Source of the DNA: Mytilus edulis
Taxonomy: Eukaryota > Mollusca > Bivalvia > Mytilida > Mytilidae
NCBI RefSeq assembly: GCF_963676685.1
Contig: NC_092356.1
Location: 44,355,601 to 44,419,600, forward strand
Direction of reading: 5' to 3'
Length of the DNA: 64,000 nt
Positions within the stretch are counted from its first letter, which is position 1, and each line of letters opens with the position of its first letter. A model generated the notes under the pieces. The model was given only the letters and a program-made list of their open reading frames with translations, was not told the DNA's origin and did no database searches. Shown piece by piece: positions 22,518 through 34,000 of the stretch. The position numbers and the translations under genes are program-made.

Positions 22518-23640
22518 CCCTCTCCCTTTCACACCGGTACAGCTTACCGGTAAAACCAATTTCAAGATTTTTTGGGACATTTAGACTTGTTTAATCGCCA
22601 TTTGCTGACGTACAGATTTGGTTAAGTGATCAAATTAATCCTCAGATAACCAGCAATGCGATTTAATGTGCATCAAACCTCTATCATTATTAGTTAATAA
22701 ACAAGTCGCCCCTTACTGATGTGTAATTTGTTGTGTTCTTCGAATTTTGAGGGATATTCTCAAAAAGAAGTGCAAAGAAAACTGCTCTTAAGATTTATGT
22801 CTGTTTTCAATACTGACTGTGCAGTGAGTTTTTGAAGAATAGTATTAAACTAATAGTTCTAACTTGTACACTAGTTGCAAATGTAATTTTTAGTGTAGCA
22901 GCGCAATCACAAACTTGAATTACGCTAAAAATCTGAAGTCAATTCTTAAAGATATTATGAGAAAAGAGACAAAAACCGCTAAAATATTCTGATTTTTTTT
23001 TGCAAAGTTGTTCAGAAAAAGATGTAACAAAACATGGTTTCGTAAGTGTTGCGGTATACTAAAGTTGAAAACACTTTTGTTTGAATAAAGGAACATGTAT
23101 ATTTCAATGAAAAAATGACAGTTTAAAGAGTGGATTCCTCCTAGATTTGCGTAAAAATCATGCATTTGGCAACAAAAAATTATCATCTGAACACATAATT
23201 CCAAAAAGAAAACAAACTGGGTGAGAATCTTTATATTATTATTATTTTTTTAATTTCTTCCGTAGTAGTAGACTTAAGTACTTAAATTTCGATAAAGTCA
23301 CTACAATGCCAGTGGCGCAGGGGTACGCTGATCTATCCCAAGGCGCTAGATTGAGAGTTGGAAAAATAATTTCCTATATTAAATGTAACTTAACTTAAGT
23401 TAAGTTTACTTTCAATTTCAAAAAGGAAACCTACGAAATTTTTTTTAAAAGAATGTGTGTGTGCAAACTTGCCCCCCCCCCCCCCCCCCCCCCGCCTTTT
23501 ACCCCCTTTGCTCCATCGGGCTCAGTCAAGGGTGTCCCAGATCAAGCTAGCATTGGTAATTCAATGAATTTTCCCTTGTAAACACAAAGTTTAGGTTGCT
23601 GATTGATTGAAAACGAATTAGACAAATAACTAGGGTCCAA
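22518..23640. other. No gene; long poly-C run
   Basis: Unassigned sequence with a small open frame at 22920-23204 (minus) that lacks a recognisable product. A C run of about 23 at 23471-23493 is a candidate assembly or length-variable site. Confidence 0.35.
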
Positions 23641-24060
23641 GTTTGAAATCGGACAAAAAGAGTGTCTAAAATCAATTATTTTGAATGTTACGGACATCGA
23701 TATTTCAAGGCCTATAGCACGTTATGCGTCTATTTATACCACAATGATAACTTATATGGCTTCAACAGACTCGCGGCATTGTGTGTCCATCAAAACGTGA
23801 CCCTATTAGCCCACCAATATGTCTCTGCACGACTTTTTGTCCCAGGATTTCGTATTTTTTCACTTTTTCTCCAACAGTCACGTGACTTTTGGAAATATAC
23901 CACGTGACCAAAAAATGACGAATTATCTTCAAACTTAATTTTTTGAAATAGTTTACCAATTATCTTTCATTTGAGCCCAACATTGCATGTGTATGACCAT
24001 TGATGCGAATTCTGTATTCATTCAAACTTCGATAATGTATTTTCGATAAGTAAAGGTCTA
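23641..24060. other. Higher-GC segment with overlapping open frames, unassigned
   Basis: Both strands are open (plus 23662-23907, 81 codons; minus 23762-23959, 65 codons) in a stretch with less AT than its surroundings (CACGTGAC motifs at 23878 and 23901). I recognise no product. It may be an old repeat or an exon remnant. Confidence 0.25.
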
Positions 24061-24218
24061 AAATGCGTGAAAGGGAATGGGATAATAGTAAATTCATGTG
24101 ATTTTGAGTATATATATATTGAGTTAACATAAATTATCACAGAAAAACCGTCGAACTCATTCGAAATTCAAAGAAGAAAAAATTGATTAAAAAAAAAGGT
24201 GGAAGGCTACAAAAATGT

Positions 24219-24304
24219 ATATGTCTCTATACCGTATAGTAGATACATGTTAATTCTAGTAGTATATGTCTCTATACCGTATGGTAGATACATGTTAATT
24301 CTAG
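24219..24304. repeat. Tandem duplication of a 45-bp unit
   Basis: ATGTCTCTATACCGTATAGT AGATACATGTTAATTCTAGT is followed directly by a second copy that differs only in ATAGT to ATGGT, indicating a recent local duplication. Confidence 0.85.
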
Positions 24305-24308
24305 TAAA

Positions 24309-25439
24309 CTTATGTTCATACATTAAAGAAAAACGCGAAAATAATTAAACTCACATAAAAATAATAAGAAATAACGGATTTACCAAAAAGGGGGAAGGTT
24401 AAAAAACCACATTTATTACTTACATGTATGTATATGGTTTCAAGTGCCGCCAATTAATTTCTACCAGAATACCCCATGAAGGTGGCGTTTTGGATGTGCA
24501 CAAGCCAATTAACTATGTAACATAGTAAAACAAATTTGATGTAAATTAAAATGGAAGGATTGTTGTCCATATGTAATATGGAAGTATACAAAAGATTATC
24601 ATTTTTTATTAAGAAAATTGTTAGTTTATTCTAAAATATTTACAAATGTATTTCTATGTGTTTAGATAGTACTGCATGCTCATTTCGTCATTCCATTGTT
24701 TATGCCTCATGTTACACATTTATGTGTATGAGCGTTATCAATAAATCTTGAATCTTGAATATAAAATGATGAGATGTAGTGTGATTGACATTGAGACAAA
24801 TATCCGCCAGAGTCTAACTGAACCGGATTTAAGTAATTATTACATGTCACTGTTCTACCTTTAACCATAACCTACTCCTTGAATTGAAGTATGTATTTTT
24901 TTGGGTGAACAGGCAACGCAAAAGCACATATTCAAACTATATTATAAATGAATACTTAAAAAAAAAATAAAAAATAGACTGAGGTTTATAGAAGGACAAT
25001 TTCACATTCATCCTTTAATTCTTGATGGTTTACAAAAGAGATGAATAAACCTATGTGCATATTCATTTTGTTTTAGAGTGCAGTCTATACCAGTATACAG
25101 TTATATATAGCTCACCACGATTAGAATTCTCACAAAATTTATTTCAAAAGTTTCCAAATCTGAAAAAAAGAAAATATTTTTATCTGGATAATGACAAATG
25201 AAGATTTAGTTTTAATACAGATTTTAGTTTATACCTAAATAAAAATATTTCCAGATCAGACAGTAAAAAAGAGACAAAAGTTAAGATAAATAAATAGAGT
25301 TATTCCTTTTTGTTCTCATGTACATATTTTTTTTATATAATCATGTTTCCATATTATTTGTCACTAAATTAAAATTATATCTTATTATCAAAAATCAGTA
25401 TTTATGTTATATTGCATGTGTTGTTTGTTTAGATAGTGT
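24309..25439. other. No gene seen; one possible repeat 3' end
   Basis: AT-rich sequence. Positions 24735-24762 (GTTATCAATAAATCTTGAAT CTTGAAT) look like the short-repeat 3' tail of a LINE or SINE. Nothing else can be supported. Confidence 0.35.
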
Positions 25440-25856
25440 ATGAGTTTTGTGATTTGTGCTGATTTATATGCTCTTTATGTTAAGTTAGAACGGGATTTAA
25501 AAAGATATTTGAAGTTGAATGCTGTATCGAGAAGGACAGATTTATTTTATGTTATCCCACAGGTTGTACTCGGAAATGTTTATTTTTATTCGGAAGGTTT
25601 CAAGGCTTATCGGTGTTTGTCCCTTACCCCTGTTACAAAACGTGTTATTCAACATTTAATTTTTGATACGATTCCCTCCCTAAATAAGAAAATGTCAACT
25701 TGGCATGGAATGAAAATATTGATGAGAAATGATTTTAAAGCAAGATGTAATATTGTAAGTATCTTAATGAATAGTATTTCGTCATCCTCTCCTCGATCTT
25801 GTAACCTTGGGTCTGTGGGATCCGATCTTTCACTGTTAACATGGTTAAACAGTTAA
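25440..25856 (+). CDS. Possible terminal exon or orphan frame, 138 codons, unknown product
   Basis: The frame reads MSFVICADLYALYVKLERDL..., continues with no internal stop and ends TWLNS. It is preceded by TGTTGTTTGTTTAG at 25419-25432, a good splice acceptor, and the frame is open back to that point except for a nearby stop depending on phase; it is followed within about 60 bases by AATAAAA at 25909. That arrangement fits the last coding exon of a gene, with polyadenylation before 26 kb. I recognise no domain; it is moderately basic and has no membrane helix or Cys pattern. No upstream exon could be placed. It may also be a decayed repeat frame. Confidence 0.25.
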   Translation: MSFVICADLYALYVKLERDLKRYLKLNAVSRRTDLFYVIPQVVLGNVYFYSEGFKAYRCLSLTPVTKRVIQHLIFDTIPSLNKKMSTWHGMKILMRNDFKARCNIVSILMNSISSSSPRSCNLGSVGSDLSLLTWLNS

Positions 25857-26236
25857 ATGGATAATTTATGTGCTTAAAATATAGTTAATCAATGCTTAAT
25901 GTGTAATTTAATAAAAAAAAAATCCACTGTATTTCCCTCTGCTCTCACTAATTACACAAAATTGATAGCCAGACGTCATAATTATTTGGACTAAGAGATC
26001 TCTGCATTTCTGTCTAAAAACGGAATTTAGTGAACTTCATTTGTGTGTTTAGTGGCATCATCACTTCTTTCGTGCGTTTAGGGGCTCATCTCTTCTGTCG
26101 TGCATTTAGGGGCATCATAGTTTCTTTCACATGTTGAGTGAGCGGATGAATAAATATGATGCTATATTGCACGAATTATTTGGCAAGAAATTCTTATATT
26201 ATTGATTATTGGCAAATTGGTGTCATCAGGGAATAG

Positions 26237-26894
26237 CAGTCAGAGCTCAGACATAAACAAGTCTATTTCTGTTTTTGACTCAAAGAAGTCAAAACATGTA
26301 TTCTTTATAAAAATGTGTTTTCAATTTTAGACTTATCTAAGTCACAAAATGACAGACTTGTTTAGGTCTATTTATGTTGATGAAAAAACTTAACTTGACT
26401 TGGTGGCCAAACTACACCACCTTTGACAGTAAAAACCTGTCTGAGAGTTCACAAGGACTTGATCTATCTATATTTAATTATCTAATTGAACATCCTTACT
26501 AAACACAGATGTTTTACCTCATTAAGTGTGGATCCAGGTGGTTGCATTGTAAGGTTAATTAACATGATCCACGATTTTTCAGACTCTCATTCATATTTTT
26601 CTTTAGAAGACAAGGCATTGGCTTTCAATGTTGTCATTATTTGATTTAGATGCATGACCTTTTTATAAGTATGCGTGGGTCTTGAAGTTGACCAATTTTG
26701 GTAACTTATCGACTTGTAAGAATTGATATTTGCAACTTTTTGATTCTGGTCAATCATTTCTTGCTTAACAATATTTGACTTATTTAAGTCGTATTTTGTC
26801 TTGCATTAAAGGGAGACAAATCCTAAAACTTACAAATTTAGACATCTATAAGTCAAAAGCAGATTCAGACTTATTTATGTCTGAGCTCTGACTG
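26237..26894. mobile_element. 658-bp TIR element with AATAG target duplication
   Basis: The ends CAGTCAGAGCTCAGACATAA and, inverted, TTATGTCTGAGCTCTGACTG match perfectly for 20 bases, and similarity extends further (CAAGTCTATTTCTG against ATAAGTCTGAATCTG). The element is flanked by AATAG on both sides (26232-26236 and 26895-26899). Behind each end lie several GACTTATNTAAGTC-type palindromic phrases (for example TTAGACTTATCTAAGTC near 26328 and TTGACTTATTTAAGTC near 26774). There is no coding frame. It is a non-autonomous DNA transposon; a 5-bp duplication alone does not fix the superfamily. Confidence 0.85.
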
Positions 26895-27742
26895 AATAGT
26901 GGTCAAGTACCTATCATGCCTATGAAACAACATTATTTCTAGTTTATACTGCATAAATTAATGATGATCTGGAAGAAGCTTTATGAACTGTAATAGTGCA
27001 GGATGACAGGCGATCCTCTATATCTGGTAAATGATGTCATAAAGGCATGTATACATTGAGAAAATGTTGTTTTGAAGGAAATAACATGAAAGTTGTCTAT
27101 ATCTCTTTAAGACAACTTTTTGAATTTAGAGATTATTATTAAATTTTAAATCTACATGCAGTGCAAGTATTGACCTCTTTTGGTGTTTTTTTAGTGTCTT
27201 AACCTGCATATGACCTGGCACAATTTGAAAATTGAATTAAAAAGGTATATGACTATAGGATGCTATTTTATTTGATGTAATTTCTTATATCATGTATATA
27301 TCTAGATAAAATATTGAAATTGTTTAATTTATTCCTTTACAATTTCCTAATACCAGTGACTACAGGAAAACGAAGCTCAAGAGTTAATGTGATTGGACAA
27401 CTGCATAAGATATAAACCCAGGAACTCCTCCACATGTACTTCAAACACAATACTGGTATAAACTTTTACTCCAGAATTGTCATCCAGTAAAGTACATTGT
27501 TTGTACATGTACATGTTGTACCAGACTTGTTGTAAACTGGATGTTTTAGCCATTTAAGGATAAAATGACACATTACAATGTACCAAACATCCAGATGTAT
27601 TATTACTAATCAGCTAAATTCTACATGTTTTCATGTACATGATGTACATACATGTACAACTCTTAAAACACTTAACGTGACTCTCAATGTATGAGCATCC
27701 CATGTACAATGATGTATAAATAAATGATTTGTTCTTTTTCAG

Positions 27743-28009
27743 TGGACGAAGAGCTTTATGAATCACTCCTGCACCAGTAAAAGCATATCAGGACATTCTG
27801 TGCAAAATTCATTTATACCATTTTATCAGGTTCGATCTCTTTCAAACTGTCAAAAATTAATACTTCAGAGAACAAGTTCTTTTTATTCTGTGATTAAACG
27901 GTGGAATTCAGATAAAACAAATGGAAGTCCTGAGAAAGACAAAAAACCTCCAAAGCAATCTGAGGAACCCAAAAAACCTCCAAAGAAATCAAAAAGAGAA
28001 GTAGGATCG
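27743..28009 (+). CDS. SCO1: SCO1 first coding exon (presequence)
   Basis: The acceptor TTGTTCTTTTTCAG ends at 27742 and the donor is TCG|GTAAGA at 28009/28010 (phase 0). The ATG at 27758 leads into [13 protein letters not shown] and ends KSKREVGS. The 15 bases between acceptor and ATG are 5' UTR or upstream coding. The segment is rich in Ser, Lys and Pro with few acids at its start, as expected for a mitochondrial targeting sequence. Lack of conservation here is normal for the family. Confidence 0.85.
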
Positions 28010-31000
28010 GTAAGATATAAAATTATTGCATTAAGCTCAATAGTCATGATCGTTCATGTTTCAACATGTTCAATTGACCAATAATTTTAATTTCTAGCAT
28101 CTAAATAATGTAAATGTACATGGTATAATATCTAGAGTTAAACACAAATAAATCTGTATGATTGAATAAAACTATTTATTTGAATGCTGTATGTCAAACC
28201 AGGGCTTCCAAAAAACTTTTGAGCCAGCCGGACATTTTAAAAAACGATTTTAAACTTTACTTTGTTTTGGATGTTTGGATGTAAACTGGTAAATTGGCAG
28301 TGCATCATTCAAAGTGTGCACATCAGCGTGCTCATATCTGCCATAAACTCTTTAATTGTGCAAAATGACATGTCAAAAACTTCATTTTCGTTTTTAAAAT
28401 CACGTTTTTCTAAAACCGGATGTTGACTTGACAATGGTAAAACATGGACCATAAACGGATATGTAAAATCCGTGTACGTTTGCAAAGCATGACTGAGTGA
28501 AGAAGCTCTTTCCACGTTATTTCTTCAACAAAATGCTTGAAATGAACGTTTAGATTAGGTATGACACATGATTTTTTTAACACATCCCTTCCATAATATA
28601 AATGCTTTAAACTTACCTGCTTACAGAGCTCATAAAAACAAAGAAAATGGTGTTTAAAATATGAAGATACCTTTAGCGGTTCAAAAGTTACGACCAAAAC
28701 AAATTTAAAAAATAGCGATATTTTCTGCCACTTTTGCTATATATATATATGATACAAAAATGATAAAATCTCTAATTTTAGAGGCTATTATCTCCACATT
28801 TGTTGCTAACAAAACCTAAATAAACTCTAAATCTTCTATTTAGGGATATATTAGACTGGTATGGTCTTTACTAGTTACTTAAACCCAAAGTTTCCAAAAA
28901 TATAAACACCACAAATAGGTCTTCGAGCACCCTCGGAAATGTGTCCTAACTGCAGAAACGACAGAGTCCAGCATTTTTTCTCTTGAAATGGCTGTAATTC
29001 CGTTACTATTTGCATTACCTCCTTATAAATTTGGCTACCAGGGTAATTTGGCATGTTCTTTCATTTGGCACTGTCAAAATTGCAATATTTTTAGTGGAAA
29101 TTGAGTTTTGTTACCATGGTTACCATTTTTTTCAATGATCTAATTTGAAGCAACAATCGTACAACCCGTTAAATATTCAATTTCCAAGTTATCTGCACAA
29201 ATTTGTTTTCTGAGACTTTTTTGCATGCTTTTTCTTTTATCAATGTTAAAGATATATTTACTGGTCAGGAAATGATAGTTTTTTTATCCCTAAATAGTCA
29301 ATTACCATGGCAACAATTAACTATAACTTTCCACAAAATATATTGGATACTTTAAAAATTACTGTTTCAATGTTTTTTTAAAGGAAGACCATGTAATTTC
29401 TAAAATGTATATGGTGTATCCTTTCAGGGAAAAATAACCAAATGTGTTTATTTCAAATATGTCTGTAGTCTGTAGTGTGTTTAAAAGGTTGGTTTGGCAA
29501 AAAATGATATAAAACAGTGGAATATGTAATAATTTAAGTAACAAGATAAAATAGCAATAAACAGTTACATGTAACATTGAAAATAAACATTTTCAGAACA
29601 AATTAACAATTTTCAAAGTATTTTTCCACAAATTGTTTATGCAATATTTCAATTTCATCCATGTCGGGAATGAGCCAATGCCTAAGCCCCGGAGAGGGCA
29701 TTATTTCAAAATCAGAATAAATTATAAATTTTTCATTAATACTATCTATATCGTCTTTGTTTGGCCAAATAAAAGTATTTCCTCTCATACTTTTTCGTTT
29801 TAAAAACTTTACAGTGTATGCATTGTCAATTATATCCATAATTTCCCCTGGATACCAATTATCCTCGTAGGATACTGCAACCCATATCCCTTTTTCTAAA
29901 ACTTTCTGTTTGTCAATTTTCAAAGTAAGTGTTAAAACATCTTTCATTTGGTTAACAGTGTTTTTCCACATTATGTCTTTTTTATCAACATCTAAATTCA
30001 TAAAATGTTTACAATAAAGTAACTGATTTCTGGTTTTTAAAGGCAGTGCTTTAAGGCCTGACTTTCAAGTCATGAGGTTCATCTTTCCTTACGCAAATCT
30101 TTGCTGGGGGTCATTTTGCAAGAAATAGATCCGGAAATGTTTAAATTTCTCCTCTACTTTTTGTGGTATGTATTGGTTTTTGTTCCTTTCATTTACATTG
30201 GGAAATAAAGAAACGATCAGTGTGTATTGTTCGTTTTAAAAATCTGTTTATTAATGTGTCTTTTGCATTATAAGCAGTCAATCTGATTACAAACTATCAT
30301 TATTCGAATTCCGTGTGGAAAGAGGTCCGTTCAATTTCGAGTACTATTTGCGATCTAAAGATATTTTAAAATCATTTCACTCGTTGATATAACATGATAT
30401 TATAATTAAAAGTCGACTGACCGTGAATTATATTGCATAATATACAATTTAAAGTATTTCTGTACGTGAAGCCGTATGACGTTATAGTTATTTCGGTCTC
30501 AGTTATGTAAAATATGAAATTATCGTTCCTGAATAGGGTTCCACTAATTAAAGACAAAAAGCGTCAAAAAGTGATAAGAAACGACAATAAAATTAAAATA
30601 GCGATAAGAAGCGACAATATAATTAATTTAGCGAGAAGAAGCGTCAAGAAGACTATATAGCGACTATACATAAATAAAAAAAATGTCATTGCAACAACTT
30701 ATTCCCCATAGATATTAAAAAAAAAACATGCATTATTTTTTATTATAGGGGTGGTTATAAAACATTTTTTATATTACTGTACATTGATAGATAAAAATAT
30801 GTTTTTATTAAGAAGAAAGGGATTAGTTTTTATTAAATATAAAAAAATATATATTTTATGCACACACTAAAAATTGGCCATCAAAACAAAAAAATTTCAA
30901 TTTCCTTTTAAAGAATTTATTGAATCAAAACCATGCAATATCATTTCCTTGCAGTGAAATTCTTCTTTTTCATAGGGACATATTTGATAGGTGTAGCTTC

Positions 31001-34000
31001 ACCCTATCACATCAAATGAGAATAGCCTCGTGAGAGAATTACGATTCGCTTGTCCCTTTTTAGTTATTGTCGATTCATCACTAAATTAAACTTCTTGTCG
31101 CTGTTTGTCTCTAAAATTCTTCTTGTCTCTTATTAGTGAGACCAGTCAGTTCCGACCTTAACTTCCGTTTTTGCACTGCAAAACAATCACACAATTAACG
31201 ATGCCTAGTCCTTGTTGGTGTGTACCTGAGTGTCATTTAAGAGGAGGACTTGCATTTCTAAATGACTTAATAAGAAGGAAAAGTTGGATCAACGCCATGG
31301 CTCAAACGTAGATTGTCATGTGCGATGCAATCGTAGAACCCATATCAATCAGCTGTTGTTTGCAAGGCACATTTTACTGAAAACGACTACGTTCAGGAAA
31401 CTATTCATGGTAAAACTTTATTTTCTTTAAGAAATATATACTGTTATTTATATAATCGCCATGCAAGTAAACCAAAGTCTGTTTGCAACCGCAATTATCG
31501 TTTTAGAATAAAAAGGGGGGTGAATTCAAGACGTCATAACTTTTGGGATTACGATTCAATATCATCTGTTTGACATTTTTTGGTTAATACTACAATTGTA
31601 TGGTTTTTCTACAAGAGATATATTATACTGATAATTATTTTAGCAGTAATTATGTAAATTTCGGTTGTAATGACAAGAATTCATGAGCTATGCCTCAGGC
31701 TTTCTTGAAAAATATCAATGACAATGTAAACAGGAACAAAACATTGACATGAATGATGCTCTCCACCTATGTTATAGTTATTTAGGTATGTGTGTTGCAC
31801 AAGTCTTTCACAAGTTTCAAAAAAGCTAATGTTATAAAACTTTTTTCAGGGCACATACCCACTTTATAGAGACTTGTCTACTGCCATGCATTCCCATCCT
31901 ATTTTCATGCACCATTTGTAAGCAAGAGACTGAATGGTTTACAAAATTAAAAATCAGGACGGTGTCCCGTTAAACCAAAAGAACTAAACTGGATGAATAT
32001 TGTAGGAGAAATCTGGAGGAAAGTTTTGATTTGTGAAATTGGTTTTCCTGAACAGATGTACATTCATCCTGCAGGAAAGATTTATAACTGTCCACCACCA
32101 ACTGACGAGCTAATGTTGAGCTTCACAGATGGAATTACTTAAACACCATAAATGCCTATGTTTTCAGCACAGATTTCACAAATCATGACACAGCTGTGCA
32201 TTTTTATGCCCCACCTACGATAGTAGGGGGGCATTATGTTTTCTGGTCTGTGCGTCCGTTCGTCTGTTCATCCGTTCGTCCGTCCGTCTGTCCCTCTTCA
32301 GGTTAAAGTTTTTGGTCAAGGTAGTTTTTGATGAAGTTGGAGTCCAATCGACTTCAAACTTGGTACACATGTTCCCTATGATATGATCTTTTTAATTTTA
32401 ATGCCAAATTAGAGTTTTTACCCCAATGTCACGGTCCACTGAACATGGAAAATGATAGTGCGAGTGGGGCATTCGTGTACTGGGGACACATTCTTGTTTA
32501 TACCTGCTAAGAGTCGAAAACTAAATATTATTTTTATATAAATAAACATATATTGTGTCATTTTAGAACTTATATTTTTCCAAAGGATGCATGAATGAAA
32601 GTAGTGAAATTCATTTTGCTTTGATATATAGATTTGAATTACAATTGTTCATGTTATTGTAATGAATATAAAAATAAGGAGATGTGGCACAATGTAAATA
32701 TATGATATTCTGTGAGTTTATCAAACTAAAGGGGATAAGAAATGGGTATAAGCAGTTACAGGACTGTACTACTGTACAATCTCCAACAATGAGAAAAACT
32801 CATACTGTAAAGAGAATTTCATATTTACAAGTAAGTTTTGTTTTTGCATTGAATAATTTTCTTCTATTGTCTTAAAAGCAAATATGGGAAGTGGTTAAAA
32901 TGCTAATGAGACAGCTTTTATGGCCACCAGATGTCATTGTTACCTTGATTAAAAACTCCTTTTTAGCTCACCTGACCTGACTCATCACTTGGTTTCGTCG
33001 TCCATAAACTTTTACAAAAAATCTTCTCTGAAACTACTGTGCCAAATTTAACCAAACTTAGCCAAAATCATCATTGCGGTATCTAATTTAAAAAATGTGT
33101 GGTTAGACCCGGTCAACCAACCGAGATGGCCACTATGGCCAAAAATAGAACATACAGGTAAAATGTAGATTTTGGCTTATAACTCTGAAACCAAAGCATT
33201 TAGAGCAAATCTGACACGGGTGAAATTGTCTCTTCAGTAAAGATCTATCTGCCCAGGAATTTTCAGACAAATCTGACAACCCGTTGATGGATTGCTGCCC
33301 CCAAATTAGTAATTTGAAGGAAATTTTGCAGAGTTTGGTTATTATCTTAAATATTATTATAGATAGAGATAAACTGTAAACAGCAATAATGTTCTGCAAA
33401 GTAAGATCAACAAATAAGTCAATATGATCAAAATTTTAAGTTGACCCCTTAAAGAGTTATTGCCCTTTATAGTCAATTTTTAACAATTTTCATAAATTTT
33501 TGTATTTTTTGTTAATTTTTAAAAAATATTTTCAACTGTAAATACTGGGCCATGTTTATTATAGATAGAGATAATTGTAGCACCAAGAATGTTCAGTAAA
33601 GAAAGATCTACAAACACATCCCCATCATCAAAAACACAATTTTGTCATTTTATATGTGTCCGTTGTTTAATATGCACATAGACCGTCCAAGGTGAGCGAC
33701 ACAGGCTCTTGAGAGTCTCTAGGTCATTAATACAGGTAGATAACTTTATCATGTTTATACTGAAAAATAATTTTGCTTCAATGGAGGGAGAATTTTAAAA
33801 AAGTTCTGTCTTCAAAAGAGTTGACATGTTACTATGAACATTACCCATTATGTTACTTGATGTTCTAGCAATACACACAGAACGGAGACTAGTCAATCTT
33901 TGTGAATTATTTTTCATAGGATAGGAGTAATTGAATATGTGTATATAATCAATAATTAAAAATAGTTTTATTTACATTAAAAAGGAAAAGTTCTTATGTC

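Noticed and set aside
33133..33399. 88-codon minus-strand frame
   Set aside because: It lies inside the TTAGCTCACCTG dispersed repeat.
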